Source: Argyresthia goedartella | Lineage: Eukaryota; Arthropoda; Insecta; Lepidoptera; Argyresthiidae | Assembly: GCA_949825045.1 (NCBI GenBank) | Contig: OX463827.1 | Span: 2,626,501 to 2,690,500 of the forward strand | Length of the DNA stretch: 64,000 nt | Direction: 5' to 3' | In this document: positions 42,105 to 52,600 of the stretch, piece after piece | Layout: each line of letters begins with the position of its first letter | Position numbering within the stretch: the stretch's first letter is position 1 | Made by a program: the position numbers and the translations under genes | Notes under the pieces: model-generated | The model's input: the letters and a program-made list of their open reading frames with translations, nothing else | What the model was told of the DNA's origin: nothing | The model's database searches: none

Positions 42105-42375
42105 CCTGCCTATGTTATTGTCATTTTGTGAGGATATTCTGGTGGGATTCGAACCCACTTATTTGATCACCTATGTTATTGCCATTTTATGACGATTATT
42201 CTATCGGGATTAATCCCGGTGTTAACACCGTTATTTGATTACTTGCCTAGCTGTGTGAGGATTATTCTAGTGGGATTTGAACCGACATTTGATTACCTGC
42301 TTATTTATCTGATTTTTATACATGACTATGGCGGGATCTGATATTCTGATCCCACGCATTTGGTCACATGAGCTG
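42105..42375. repeat. degenerate tandem repeats with tRNA B-box-like motifs
   Basis: Four loosely similar units of about 60-80 bp each contain gattacctgcct-like and gtgaggattattct-like stretches followed by gtgggattcgaaccca or a decayed version. The reverse complement TGGGTTCGAATCCCAC resembles a tRNA B box. No full tRNA fold is apparent, so this is probably an expanded SINE piece. Confidence 0.4.
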
Positions 42376-42545
42376 CGGGGTTTGAAAAGAAAACGAGGTA
42401 GAAATACACAGGAAAAATATTTTATTAAAAAAGTAATTATTTTACAACTATAAAAACCACGTAGGCCACATGAGCTGCGGGGTAAAAGAAGACGAAATAT
42501 ACAGACATAATTATTTTTTTATAAAAAAGACCACTTGAAATTACA
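42376..42545. repeat. short tandem duplication, about 110 bp
   Basis: cacatgagctgcggggt followed by an AT-rich stretch (ttattaaaaaa, aattatttt) occurs twice, at about 42364 and 42474. No coding sequence is seen. Confidence 0.5.
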
Positions 42546-42600
42546 ATAAAAAACAAATGTACTAGGTATTTACAACAAAAAATAAACACATTTTTATTCA

Positions 42601-42654
42601 TATATAGTATATTTATACCATACATATGGATGTATGGTATAAATATACTATATA
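42601..42654. repeat. perfect 25-bp inverted repeat with 4-base loop
   Basis: The 25 bases starting tatatagtatatttatacca are followed by ATGG and then their exact reverse complement. The uninterrupted AT-rich cruciform could be a palindromic mini-element or a site prone to instability. A TA dinucleotide lies at both ends. Confidence 0.8.
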
Positions 42655-43096
42655 TAAAATATAGTGGATGATCACTTATATCTGAAATAAACTAGATGGT
42701 TGGGTTGCCCAAGAAGCTATATGTACGTACTTTACAAAATAATAAATTCGAATGTCAGGGCAATGAGAGAAATGTATGAAAGAAACAGGAAAAAAGGCAC
42801 TTGTATATTTTGATGAGACTAGTGGAACGAACATCTTACATGAATACTAAGACATATAACAAGCACGAGCTTGTTGATCAAGCCAAGAATTCCGCCTAGT
42901 ACAACTTACACCATAAGAAAAATATCTGGTTTTTACAATACGGTGTCCCTGATAATTGCCCTATTTATTGAAAGAACATTGTGTGAGTACGTTACATGCA
43001 ATTGCAAAAAATACCAGCTAGGCACATTCAAATCCCGCTAATAAAAACCTTATATTCATCAACTCCCACGCTGAAGTATTCGTAAAAGGGTACATT
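42655..43096 (-). other. possible 3' UTR of the piggyBac gene; nothing else recognised
   Basis: This AT-rich stretch lies downstream of the piggyBac stop codon on the minus strand. I did not find a matching terminal repeat or TTAA end for that transposase gene here. Confidence 0.35.
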
Positions 43097-45281
43097 CTAA
43101 ACGCGCTTCCGTGACTGGACTCTGATTTGTTTATCCTTGCCAGGCAATTGTTGAGAACAGTGCCAATATGTCCAACAAGGTTCAAAGCACATAAACTGGT
43201 CGCAAGTGACGCATTTTGAAGCTACCGTTTTACGAATATCTTGCCGATGACAGACTTGGCAACGCTTTCGATCTTTTGACGAAACATGTTGTGGTTTGTG
43301 CAATATATCCTTATTCAGACGCGTCTCCACTAAAAGACCTAAGCTGACAGTTGGTTCCGATTGACGGTGAACTTTCACCAACGTTTCAGCCAGATCTTCC
43401 CTGAATAGGCGGTGCGTTATCGGGGACAAACCGCGACGTCTCCTGGAATCCGACAACAAAACGAAAGCGTTGTGCACACTGACGTTCAGTAACCTTTTAA
43501 AAATTTTCATATACCATTTCAGGCATCTCTTTCTTTCCAACAAATACATGGAGAGTTTTTGATCTTTTAGATCAACACCTCCCATAGTATTGTTGTAGTC
43601 CTGTACTACACAGGGCTTCACCAGTTCCTTTCCAGCCTTTTGACCTACGACGGTGTCCGCATTGTGGTAAGTGGAGATCATATTTACCGTTCTAGTGTCT
43701 TGCCATGCGAGGCATGACACGTCACCAGAGTGGCGAGCAATGATTGTCCCCTTTGCCATCTTCTTCGGAGCCTTCGCGATCGGAACTGGTACGTTTTTAC
43801 GATTAGCACGCAACGTCCCCACACAATCAAATCCTTTACTCTTAAGGTACCTTGCCAACGCTGGAGAATTATAATAATTATCCATCGTGACGCAGTGACC
43901 TCGATGTTCAAGACCTTTCAATAAATCGAGTACCACTTGGGTACTCTTACCAGCCAAGTCTGCACTAAGAGTCACAACATCGCTGCGAACGGAATTCGTA
44001 TCCTTCCCCGTATAGATTTGAAATCTAGACAAATACCCAGTCCTTGATTCGCACAGCTCAAATGATTTGATGCCAAAACGCGCAGCCTTTGACCTTATCG
44101 CTTGGACCCAGGACAAGCGGCCTTTGAATAAGGTCAACGACTCATCGATAGCGACATCTTGGTCGAGGTTATACATTGAGAAAAATTTATCATTGAGGTG
44201 CACGATCAGTGATGCTATCTTTCGTAGCTTTGCAGAGAGCATAACCCCTCCAATTTGCGGCAAATTTTGACTTATACCAACATTGTCCGTAAAGTGGAGG
44301 AATTTGTTCAGCAAAACAAAACGATTGAAAGACATCACCTGCCTGAAGTAGGGCAACTGTAGGATTCCGGTCGTTTTCCAGTATTCATGCTGAGATGAAT
44401 GTTTCAAAAATCCCATCATCATATACAAGGCTAGAAGCACACGCATCTCATTTGCATCGGTGTCAATCCATCGATCCAAACGAGACGTCCTCTTCAATTT
44501 TCTTGCTTCAAGTAGAGCGTTAATCGTCTGATGAGCATATCTATTGGTTTCCTCAACCATACGACCAATGATGTCATCGCTCCAGATATCACAAAAGGCA
44601 TCATAGGGCGTATCGTAGTCTTTGACAGCTCCAGGGCGTGGGCCGGAAAAAATCTCCTGCACACCCCTGAAAGTGGCAAAGTCTTCCTGCCAAGTAAAAC
44701 CATCAGATGGGCCCACCAGACGGTCAATGGCTGCATCCATTTCCCTCTCAACCGAAGTTACTATTTCGCGAGTACGTACATCTAACTCCCTGTTGTCAGG
44801 AATAATCCTAAGCATGGGATCACGAGCTTCAATGATCGCGTCAAAATCGAACTCGTCGTCGAAATCTGAATCGAGATCACTGCCGTCGTTGACCGGTCCC
44901 GCAGCATTCTTGATGGGTGATACTGCTGTCATCCCTGAACATGACGGAACAGCATTCATCTGCTGAACGGTAGACACTGCTAACCCACTGTGATTGTCAC
45001 TGCTTGTTGCCGGTCTCTGCTCATCTGACTGAACACTATAACTAAAGCTAGTCCCCGGTATCGGGAGATCAGCATGAGCACGAACACTAGCGGTGACCAA
45101 CGACAGATTATCAGGTTCTACCGCTGGCCCAAGCATGCTGCGAGAAGGGCTCATGCTTTCTGGAGTTCCCGACTGCAACCCATCCACCCATTTTCTTACA
45201 TGATCCAAGTGATCCTCTACAGCCGCTTCTCCCTCTTCGGCGTCCATCCCACACTCTTCGATAATTTCCTCAGGGCGAAGG
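43097..45281 (-). CDS. piggyBac transposase (PGBD-like), main exon
   Basis: A 716-codon open frame begins at ATG 45247. An acceptor (ttttttacag) at 45282 allows 11 more codons (LRPEEIIEECG) spliced in frame to an upstream exon. The N-terminal 250 residues are acidic and Ser-rich. The DDD core shows VAIDESL (Asp about 370), TMDNYYNS (about 456) and MGGVDLKDQ (about 559), with spacing typical of piggyBac. A C-terminal Cys-rich domain (CQVCHRQ, CVTCDQFMC) would bind terminal repeats. No stops are present. The enzyme would cut and paste DNA at TTAA. One candidate end is at 47536 and the other end was not found, so a domesticated gene is possible. Confidence 0.9.
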
Positions 45282-45329
45282 CTGTAAAAAATAAATAAAA
45301 ATTAGCTATCTATATGTGTAATATAATAA

Positions 45330-45820
45330 CTGGCCAAGTGCGAATCGGACTCGTACCATTATCTATAAAACCATTCCGTTTCCGGTTCCGTACCATTATC
45401 TATAAAAAAACGAAAAAATTACGTTTGTTGTATGGGAGCCCCCCATAAATATTAAATTAATTTTAATTAAATTATTTATTTTAAATGTGAATTATTATTA
45501 ACCTCAATATTTTGTAAATATTTCAAGCGTCTACATATGTATCATTCCAACTATTATCAATATCGATCAAAAATTAGCAAAAAACACGTCTGTTGTATGG
45601 GAGCCCCCTTAAACATTTATTTTATTCTGGTTAATTTTATTTGTTGTCATAGAGGCACCTGAAAATACATCATCTGTGAAAACTCTCTAGTTATCACGGT
45701 TCATGAGATACAGCCTGGTGACAGACGGACGGACGGACGGACAGACGGACAGACGGAAGGACAGCGAAGTCTTAGTATTAGGATCCCGTTTTAACCCTTT
45801 GGCTACGGAACCCTAAAAAG
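45330..45820 (+). repeat. lepidopteran interspersed repeat (tggccaagtgcg ... cggaaccctaaaaa)
   Basis: Starts with ctggccaagtgcgaatcgga, includes a gacggacggacg microsatellite followed by agcgaagtcttagtatta, and ends with ggctacggaaccctaaaaa. The same framework recurs at 57175-57585. It encodes nothing and sits in an intron of the minus-strand gene. Its exact class is uncertain to me. Confidence 0.7.
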
Positions 45821-45850
45821 CGGCGGTAACTTAGGTGATAGGATGGCGGC

Positions 45851-46010
45851 TTACAAAATCGACTGCTCCAACTCCTTCTTGCGCCGGATAGAGCCTCCGG
45901 GAGTTGCGACCACAGAAACCTTATTGGTGACAAGTACTGTTCCTCCCGGAGAAACTTCCATACCCAGAGCGACGGTGGGTAGGTGATGAGGTCGTGGAGG
46001 TGGTCGAGCA
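45851..46010 (-). CDS. exon 3 (terminal) of an unidentified 119-residue protein
   Basis: An acceptor (tatatcttccag) precedes 160 bases: one base completing a Pro codon, then 52 codons and TAA at 45853-45851. The peptide is Pro-rich at first (ARPPPRPHHLP), then GMEVSPGGTVLVTNKVSVV, and ends RRKKELEQSIL. Phase matches exon 2. I do not recognise the family. Confidence 0.55.
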
Positions 46011-46127
46011 CTGGAAGATATAAAAAAAACAACATATAAGGACTAATAAAAAAATATCCCATTACATTACTGATGATGAGCCATAGATTAAGTGATATAA
46101 AATAATGATTTTAAATAAAATACTCAC

Positions 46128-46307
46128 GGAATCACCGGTCTCCAAATTCTCGGTTCTATTTGAACTTCGGCCTCCCTCTCAGTGAAGGTTGTCGCGGCTA
46201 ACACCATATCCAGGCAACGCCTGGCCCGTAGCTCATCGGATACTCGCTGAGGCACAGGCGTCGCCGACCTTGACCTCGAAGTGGACCGCGAAGATCGACT
46301 GAACTTA
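46128..46307 (-). CDS. exon 2 of an unidentified 119-residue protein
   Basis: 180 bases lie between an acceptor (gtatttctag) and a donor (GTGAGT). Phase 2 holds at both ends. It encodes an Arg/Ser-rich start (KFSRSSRSTSRSRSATPVPQ), then a helix-like stretch (VSDELRARRCLDMVLAATTF) and EVQIEPRIWRPVIP. The basic N-terminus suggests nuclear or nucleic-acid contact, which is inference only. Splicing of all three exons gives an uninterrupted 119-residue frame. Confidence 0.55.
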
Positions 46308-46489
46308 CTAGAAATACAAAAAATAAGATACAGAAAAAAGACAGTTTAAGAAAGAGTTTGTTTTTCAAGATACATGTACGCAAACAATTTCTAGACATTT
46401 TTCCTCATTAAACATCTGATACATATTTTTTCGTTTCAAATGTTTTTATTTTATTTATTTATTTAATTATTTACGCTTTTTTTTCATCA

Positions 46490-46660
46490 TCGTAAGGAAA
46501 CCTTCATTACTCCATAGCTGCAGCGATGGGCTAGCCCCTCTGTCACGCAAAATGGAGTATTGGATCACTGGCTGAAAGTGAGCACAGTTGTGCCTCTGCC
46601 ACCCCGTATGGGAAAAAAGGCGTGACGCTATATTATTTATTTATTTATATTTGTTGATGT
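46490..46660 (-). repeat. non-LTR 3' tail-type repeat fragment
   Basis: gtgcctctgccaccccgtat followed by gggaaaaaaggcgtgacgct resembles the 3' end of a common lepidopteran LINE/SINE tail. Related pieces occur at 35290-35372. It is intronic, with no coding remnant. Confidence 0.5.
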
Positions 46661-47201
46661 TGCATAGCATATTATTTTAGCTAGACTCAATCAGTCAAAT
46701 ACAAGCATCGAAACAAGTGCTCATACTGAACCAAAAAAAAATATGCAGGTACATATATAAAAAAAAACTCCTGTGGTTACTATAATATTTGTGAGTCGAT
46801 TCCCTTTGACACTATTTGTGAGACAAATACCAAATACCATAACCCAATTTTAGAAAACAAAACATTTTTTTGCCTACGGTACTTACATCGAAGATTTGGA
46901 CTTATTTGTTTGGAATTGCGATATTACATCTTATACGATAAGTTACGTAAAAACAAACATGGAAAACGTAATCCTGGTTAAATTACGACAAAACTGATAT
47001 ATTTATTTTATCAAACTAACATGGAAATATACCATAAAGCTACAATGGACGCCAGCCGTGCGGAAGTCGAATGCCGTCGGAAAAAGTTTTGAGCCTTTTT
47101 CCTCAAACATATTTTCCGAAATGGCTAAAACTAATACTTGAAACATATTCAACACAAAATTATCAGTAATTAGGTATATAATACATAACACAAACACTTA
47201 C

Positions 47202-47221
47202 CGTTTCAATCCTCTAGGCAT
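47202..47221 (-). CDS. putative first coding exon shared by the 119-residue protein and the piggyBac exon
   Basis: ATG at 47221 gives MPRGLK plus two bases before a strong donor (GTAAGT). This phase-2 end joins in frame to exon 2 at 46307, giving the 119-residue protein. It also joins in frame to the piggyBac exon at 45281, giving a 734-residue transposase. The exon is tiny, so its reality rests on phase agreement, the donor and the lack of a better start. A piggyBac-like TTAA end lies about 315 bases upstream. Confidence 0.45.
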
Positions 47222-47459
47222 ATTTATTCCGTAGCGCACAACACAAAAAACCAATCACAGCAGTATGACAACAATGGCTGAATTTTGGCGCCAACAATTT
47301 GTATTTTTTATCATCTGAGTCGTAATTGGCTATCTAATGTCAATTTCGTTCATTCTACAGTATAGCCAACGTAACAACTGATAATATGGGTCCCATTTCC
47401 GGCTGCGTTTCCAAATCTAGTTATTAGTTATGGTACCTCGAAGTTTGCAACTCCCGTTA

Positions 47460-47540
47460 GGCGCAACTGTCGTGCGCGGGACATTACCCGCCAAATAAAA
47501 TTCGGCGCAACTGTCGCGCTTAGGACATCGAAGAGGTTAA
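47460..47540 (-). mobile_element. candidate piggyBac-type terminus with TTAA
   Basis: Two direct repeats of ggcgcaactgtcg (47460 and 47504), each followed within about 20 bases by ggacat, lead to gacatcgaagagg and then TTAA at 47537-47540. Subterminal repeats ending at TTAA fit a piggyBac end. It lies upstream of the piggyBac gene's putative first exon. The opposite end was not found. Confidence 0.45.
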
Positions 47541-49372
47541 ACTTATGATCCATTCGGAACGCTTTGAAAGAGATGATGACCTTGACACTAACAGATAAAT
47601 AATCCAGTATGACCACTTTTTTTACGTGAATGTAGAGGAAATTTTAATTGCAATCAACAATATGGAGCACCAGGAGTTGCTGGTTGCTTTTTAAAATGTG
47701 ATTGAATCGAATGAAGATAGCGCTATATATCGATATCGATCGATAATTGATTATGTTGCGGCTAGGAACGCGAAGTAACTCAGCTATTACGACTATCGAA
47801 GTGAAAATGTCTTTGCTGACATGAATCTTATTCAGAATGCATATGTTATCAAATAGGCGAGATCATGGTAATTGCTTCGTATCATACTAAACTCTCTTTC
47901 AACATAATTCACCCGCCCAAAAAAAATCTGCGCCACCCCTATTGACACCATGCATTTCTCATTAATTTTCCTGCAATAATTAAACCACAGTACCTATAAT
48001 CACATTTTTTAACTTCCTCACCATATAATGGCTGGATATATGTACTTATCCAACTATTTAAATGGCATGGATCTAATAGTATTATATCTAATCACAGTAA
48101 AATTACATTTTCAGTTAAAAACAAATAATCACAGTTTAATATGTCGATGATGTAACTATGTAAGATTCACAGTTCTTGGTCCGTAATTGAAGTAAAAATC
48201 ATTTTTGTAAACGCCTGTACGATGATATGTTTGTTTCTAGAACTTTAAATTTAATTTTATTATGTTCTACCGCGAATTTTGGGATTGGTTAACCCCTCGC
48301 ACCCCCAGCCACTTGGCGCCGACACAGCTCGTCCCCCAGGCACACTTAAGCCAGCGCGGCGCGCGACACTTGACTGACGTATCAAGTGATTATGTTGAAA
48401 TGGTAACTCTTAGAACTATGAGAGTGCTAAATATGAGTAGCTAATGAAACCCTCTCTTAGTCAATGCAAAACTAATGTCACAGTGACCTTCCTTTATTAT
48501 TGTACCGACATGAGAATCACAGACATCTATGAAAATGGTCCTTCTCGACACAAATCTAGCAGACATGAGAAAAACATCAACAACATATACATGTTATTTA
48601 ATACCTACGTAATCTAAATAACATTACCCTTTCAAAACAATAAAAACATTAGTGTGTTCTTATATAAACTGTTCAATATTTCAGCGTTTGAAAATTTCCA
48701 AAAATACGGAAATCGAAAGTGTTTTTTTTGAGGCACGTTTGGAATATTTTTTTCTATGAATGACCATAGACAATTGTATCGGATTATAGACTTTGTCTTA
48801 TTGAGCGTCTGGAAAATCTTTAACAGTACCAACATGACAAAAATTGGCCAAAATATACCGGTTTAAAAAAGCGCGGGAGCGAGAGCGTCATATGACGCTT
48901 GGGGGACGGACGGTACTCGAGGCGAGCGTCATATGAGGCTTGGGGGATTGTAAGGTTAAGGCACTAATTGACGCACTATTTTTTGTTATAGCATTCATAA
49001 ATACAAAAGGTCGCCTTCCACTAGCATTAGTATAACTGTACACATCTAAAAGTCAGATCGTGAGTTGTTAAAATGTAGTTCAATATCTCCATTCCTATAA
49101 GAGATAACCGAACCGTGAATTCACCGTGTGTACGCCGCTACCATAATCCACGGTTATCGCTTACGTCCTAAAAGGAGGTTCTGTGGCTTAGCGACTTTTA
49201 AGTTAGCGGAGGGCAGTGTTAGAAATCAGTATTCTCGCTTGTTAGGGGTAGTGGACGCTATGACAAATGGATGTAAAGGACCAAGTCGACCTATCGAGAA
49301 GTAGACTAAATGCGCCGGGATGGTCTGTCCACTCTAAATATCGTCTCCCTTACCACCTTACACCCTTCCCAG
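47541..49372. other. no gene recognised
   Basis: AT-rich sequence. A small direct duplication (gagcgtcatatgacgcttgg and gagcgtcatatgaggcttgg) lies at about 48878-48955. The open frames are short and without motifs. The end is the intron before the exon at 49373. Confidence 0.45.
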
Positions 49373-49575
49373 CTTATCCTGAAATCCAAGTCGTCGTGCC
49401 CGCTCCCGCAGCTGTGGGTGGCGCTCCGCGGACCGTACGGCGAGGCGGCCGTGCGGGCACGCGTGGCGGAGCACACCTTCGCCGAGGACAGCAGCGACGC
49501 GCCCCCGCTGCCGCTGCCGCTGGCTGACCCGAGCGACACTAACAGGCTGCTCAGTAACAAGGCGATACACTTCCG
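49373..49575 (+). CDS. exon of the CYHR1/ZFTRAF1-like gene (C-terminal beta-sandwich)
   Basis: An acceptor (ttacacccttcccag) and a donor (GTGAGC at 49576) bracket 203 bases with one open frame. The frame starts LILKSKSSCPLPQLWVALRG, then PYGEAAVRARVAEHTF, DAPPLPLPLADPSDTN and LLSNKAIHFR. It resembles the C-terminal part of CYHR1: LLLKSK, a long strand ending in LKGPYDD, PLP, and NKLLAAKNI-type motifs. The exon ends two bases into a codon. The exon expected between this one and 3187-3398 (about 60 codons) was not found in the window. It may be in unseen sequence, rearranged, or missed by me. Confidence 0.7.
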
Positions 49576-50190
49576 GTGAGCCCTACACACATGTGTACCT
49601 AGCCGGGGACAGCAGCGACGCGCCCCCGCTGCCGCTGCCGCTGGCCGACCCGAGCGACACTAACAGGCTGCTCAGCAACAAGGCGATACACTTCCGGTGA
49701 GCCCTACACACATGTGTACCTAGCCGGGGACAGCAGCGACGCGCCCCCGCTGCCGCTGCCGCTGGCCGACCCGAGCGACACTAACAGGCTGCTCAGCAAC
49801 AAGGCGATACACTTCCGGTGAGCCCTACACATATGTATACCTAGCCAGGGACAGCAGCGACGCGCCCCCGCTGCCGCTGCCGCTGGCCGACCCGAGCGAC
49901 ACTAACAGGCTGCTCAGCAACAAGGCGATACACTTCCGGTGAGCCCTACACACATGTGAACATAGCCGGGGACAGCAGCGACGCGTCCCCGCTGCCGCTG
50001 CCGCTGGCCGACCCGAGCGACACTAACAGGCTGCTCAGCAACAAGGCGATACACTTCCGGTGAGCCCTACACACATGTGAACATAGCCGGGGACAGCAGT
50101 GTCGCGCCCCCGCTGCCGCTGCCGCTGGCGCTGGCCGACCCGAGCGACACTAACAGGCTGCTCAGCAAGGCGATACACTTCCGGTCAGTT
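49481..50190 (+). repeat. six tandem copies of an exon end plus splice donor (121-bp unit)
   Basis: Starting inside the exon at 49481, a 121-bp unit repeats at 49602, 49723, 49844, 49965 and 50086. Each unit carries the last about 95 coding bases (gacagcagcgacgcgccccc to cgatacacttccg), a GTGAGC donor, and an intron start ending in ctag. The last copy has a 6-base gain, a 3-base loss and a GTCAGT donor. The unit is not a multiple of three, and chaining copies breaks the frame, so at most one copy can be used per transcript. Confidence 0.9.
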
Positions 50191-50271
50191 CTTGTGTAAC
50201 TGGCGGTGGCCAAAAGCGACTTCCGGTCTACATCTATTCAAATACAATTCATGTAAATATCATTCTTGTAG

Positions 50272-50305
50272 CGACTTGCACGTCTCTGAAGCTGAAACGG
50301 ATTAA
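50272..50305 (+). CDS. possible terminal exon of the CYHR1-like gene
   Basis: An acceptor (atcattcttgtag) is followed by one base that completes the Arg codon left by the 49373-49575 exon, then DLHVSEAETD and TAA. Phase agrees, and AATAAA follows near 50441. The peptide does not obviously match the family's C-terminus, so a different downstream exon is possible. Confidence 0.35.
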
Positions 50306-51529
50306 AGATTGATGCTCAAATTCCTTCCCGGTCCCGAGCGAGCGACAACCGTATGTTTTTTGTCTGCGATCGCCCATCTGTCTTGTTTTAGCTCTGCCCT
50401 GGCGGTACCCCCAAATACTTGTTCCACTTTGGGACCATTTCAATAAACGCTAGTCCTAAGTAAGTATTGTCTTACTTGCAGACTGATCATGTTCCTCGCG
50501 TCGAAGTGATCTACTGTCGAGCCATATCCGCTCAGTCCGTACGACGACAACGAGAACCTGATTTAATACACTCACACGCTACCACTACCACTCCGGTATC
50601 AGCTACTCAGAGACACCTGCGAGAGTCCTGCGGTCGCCGTTATCTGGCACCTTGGCAGTATAAGGCTCGATTCCAATCAAGGAATTATACACCTTGCCTG
50701 GCCTGACGGATATATTCTCTATGTTTTATGACGTGCGATTCTGATTGTTGTAAATTAGAACGTGTTTAAATATAGTTGGTTGGTTTGAAATTGTTATGAT
50801 ATTTATCGTCATCCAACTTCAGTTAAAAACATGGACAATATTTTAAATCTCGTGCTAAATGAGGGCTTAGACTTTGACAATGGGTGCTTATTTATCTAAG
50901 TACGTGATATGTTTAGTGAGTTCGCTGAAACAAGTGCTTATGAGCTGCCCTTTTGATGACTTATGAAAGTAGTAAATCATGGACCCACAATGATCTCATT
51001 AACAAAAGGAGTTTATAAGAATGTGTTTCTTTACTTTAGAGAGCGATCTATCACAAACGCGTAATTAAAGTGATGTACAGAAGTGGAAGAAATATTTATA
51101 TCTTGCTCACTATTTATTTATGTTTAGTGTACTGGACGACTTTGTGTATATAGACAATCGCCTTACAATAAGTTTGGCGTGATGCCATTAGGAGATTAAC
51201 ATATTTTCGAGTACAAAATTTAGCAGAAATGTAGACTTCTTCGGTTTGTTTCTAACCAATTTATCGAGATGATTTTTAGATTTAATTATTTAATTTATAA
51301 TGATTTTGTCTTTTTATTCAGTAATGCGGTAAATTTATTTATAACATCTGGCTGGATAGATATGTCAACAATGGAAAATGCAATATTTTACGGGTTTTTG
51401 AGATTGTGTTGAAGATTACGTGAAGAAGGCATAATTAAAAATATATCTTGATATATATATATAAATAGTTTTTTTTTACTTTCATGATTTTAGTGTCATA
51501 CGTATTTAGGCGACACCAGGCGTGTTCAC
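50306..51529 (+). other. no gene recognised; possible 3' UTR at the left
   Basis: An AATAAA-type signal occurs near 50441. The remainder is AT-rich without supported coding sequence or repeat ends. Confidence 0.4.
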
Positions 51530-52052
51530 CTGTCTGTCTTGCGACTTCTATCACACGTGAGTGAGCGAGAAGGAAATACCTTGTTGACTGTCTGTCTTAC
51601 GACTTCTATCACACGTGAGTGAGCGAGAAGGAAATACCTTGTTGACTGTCTGTCTTACGACTTCTATCACACGTGAGTGAGCGAGAAGGAAATACCTTGT
51701 TGACTGTCTGTCTTACGACTTCTATCACACGTGAGTGAGCGAGAAGGAAATACCTTGTTGACTGTCTGTCTTACGACTTCTATCACACGTGAGTGAGCGA
51801 GAAGGAAATACCTTGTTGACTGTCTGTCTTACGACTTCTATCACACGTGAGTGAGCGAGAAGGAAATACCTTGTTGACTGTCTGTCTTACGACTTCTATC
51901 ACACGTGAGTGAGCGAGAAGGAAATACCTTGTTGACTGTCTGTCTTACGACTTCTATCACACGTGAGTGAGCGAGAAGGAAATACCTTGTTGACTGTCTG
52001 TCTTACGACTTCTATCACACGTGAATGAGCGAGAAGGAAATACCTTGTTGAC
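51530..52052. repeat. minisatellite, 58-bp unit, 9 copies
   Basis: Nine nearly identical units of 58 bp contain ctgtctgtcttacgacttct, atcacacgtgagtgagcgag and aaggaaataccttgttga. The first copy has ttgcgac for ttacgac and a later one gtgaatgagc. The near-identity suggests recent expansion. The unit is not a multiple of three, and the open frame through it is incidental. Confidence 0.95.
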
Positions 52053-52294
52053 GACGTCACACAGGTCACTGTGGTTTTGTACTGAATGTTAAAATAATTT
52101 ATTGTAATCAATGGATGTGTGATTGTTGTGTGTGAATCAAAAGTGTCTTTATTTACAATTTTATAGATAATTTGTGTGTTTTCACTAAATTATGGTCATT
52201 TTATCGCGTCATTGTTCAGCTGCAAAGGGTTGGGTATGTCCCACGCGCCTGTATTACGATTGGAAAGATTTGTTCGCAATTATTATATCTTTAA

Positions 52295-52600
52295 CACGAT
52301 CCGGGGCGGTAACGGCGATGGCCGTTATTCTTACTTCTTCTGATATGACAGTACGGCGATCCCCGTAATTTTTCAATCCTCTCTAAATGTCGGTACGGTT
52401 ACCTCCGTAGTATTTCTGTGAGATCTCCATATAAAAAAAATCCACCGCCATTCTACAGAAACACATCAAAGTTGTACTGTCAATCTACAGCCAGTTGAGT
52501 CGCTCTTTGTAGTGACCAGTGCACACACGCATACTAGTACTCACACATTGACAGTACGGTAATACCCGATACGTTTATGTGGGTTTTCAATCGGCGTGTG
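52295..52600 (+). promoter_or_regulatory. left subterminal repeats of the piggyBac element
   Basis: The motif gacagtacgg and variants occur in both orientations (tgacagtacggcgatc near 52347, tcggtacgg near 52390, ttgtactgtc near 52472, tgacagtacggtaat near 52549). The right end (55820-56020) has the same motif many times (cagtacggctat, cataaccgtactg). These are likely transposase or host factor binding sites, by analogy with other piggyBac ends. Confidence 0.6.

Noticed and set aside
42070..42125. TTAACCCACAT and TTAACCTGCC as the missing left end of the piggyBac element
   Set aside because: Neither matches the candidate right end (CCTCTTCGATGTCC) beyond the first few bases.
42130..42160. 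A tRNA gene on the minus strand
   Set aside because: Only a B-box-like stretch is present. I could not place an acceptor stem, anticodon arm or A box.
50600..50650. agagacacctgcgagagt as a Jockey ORF2 fragment
   Set aside because: It matches ORF2 over only about 20 bases and the flanks are unrelated, so chance is likely.
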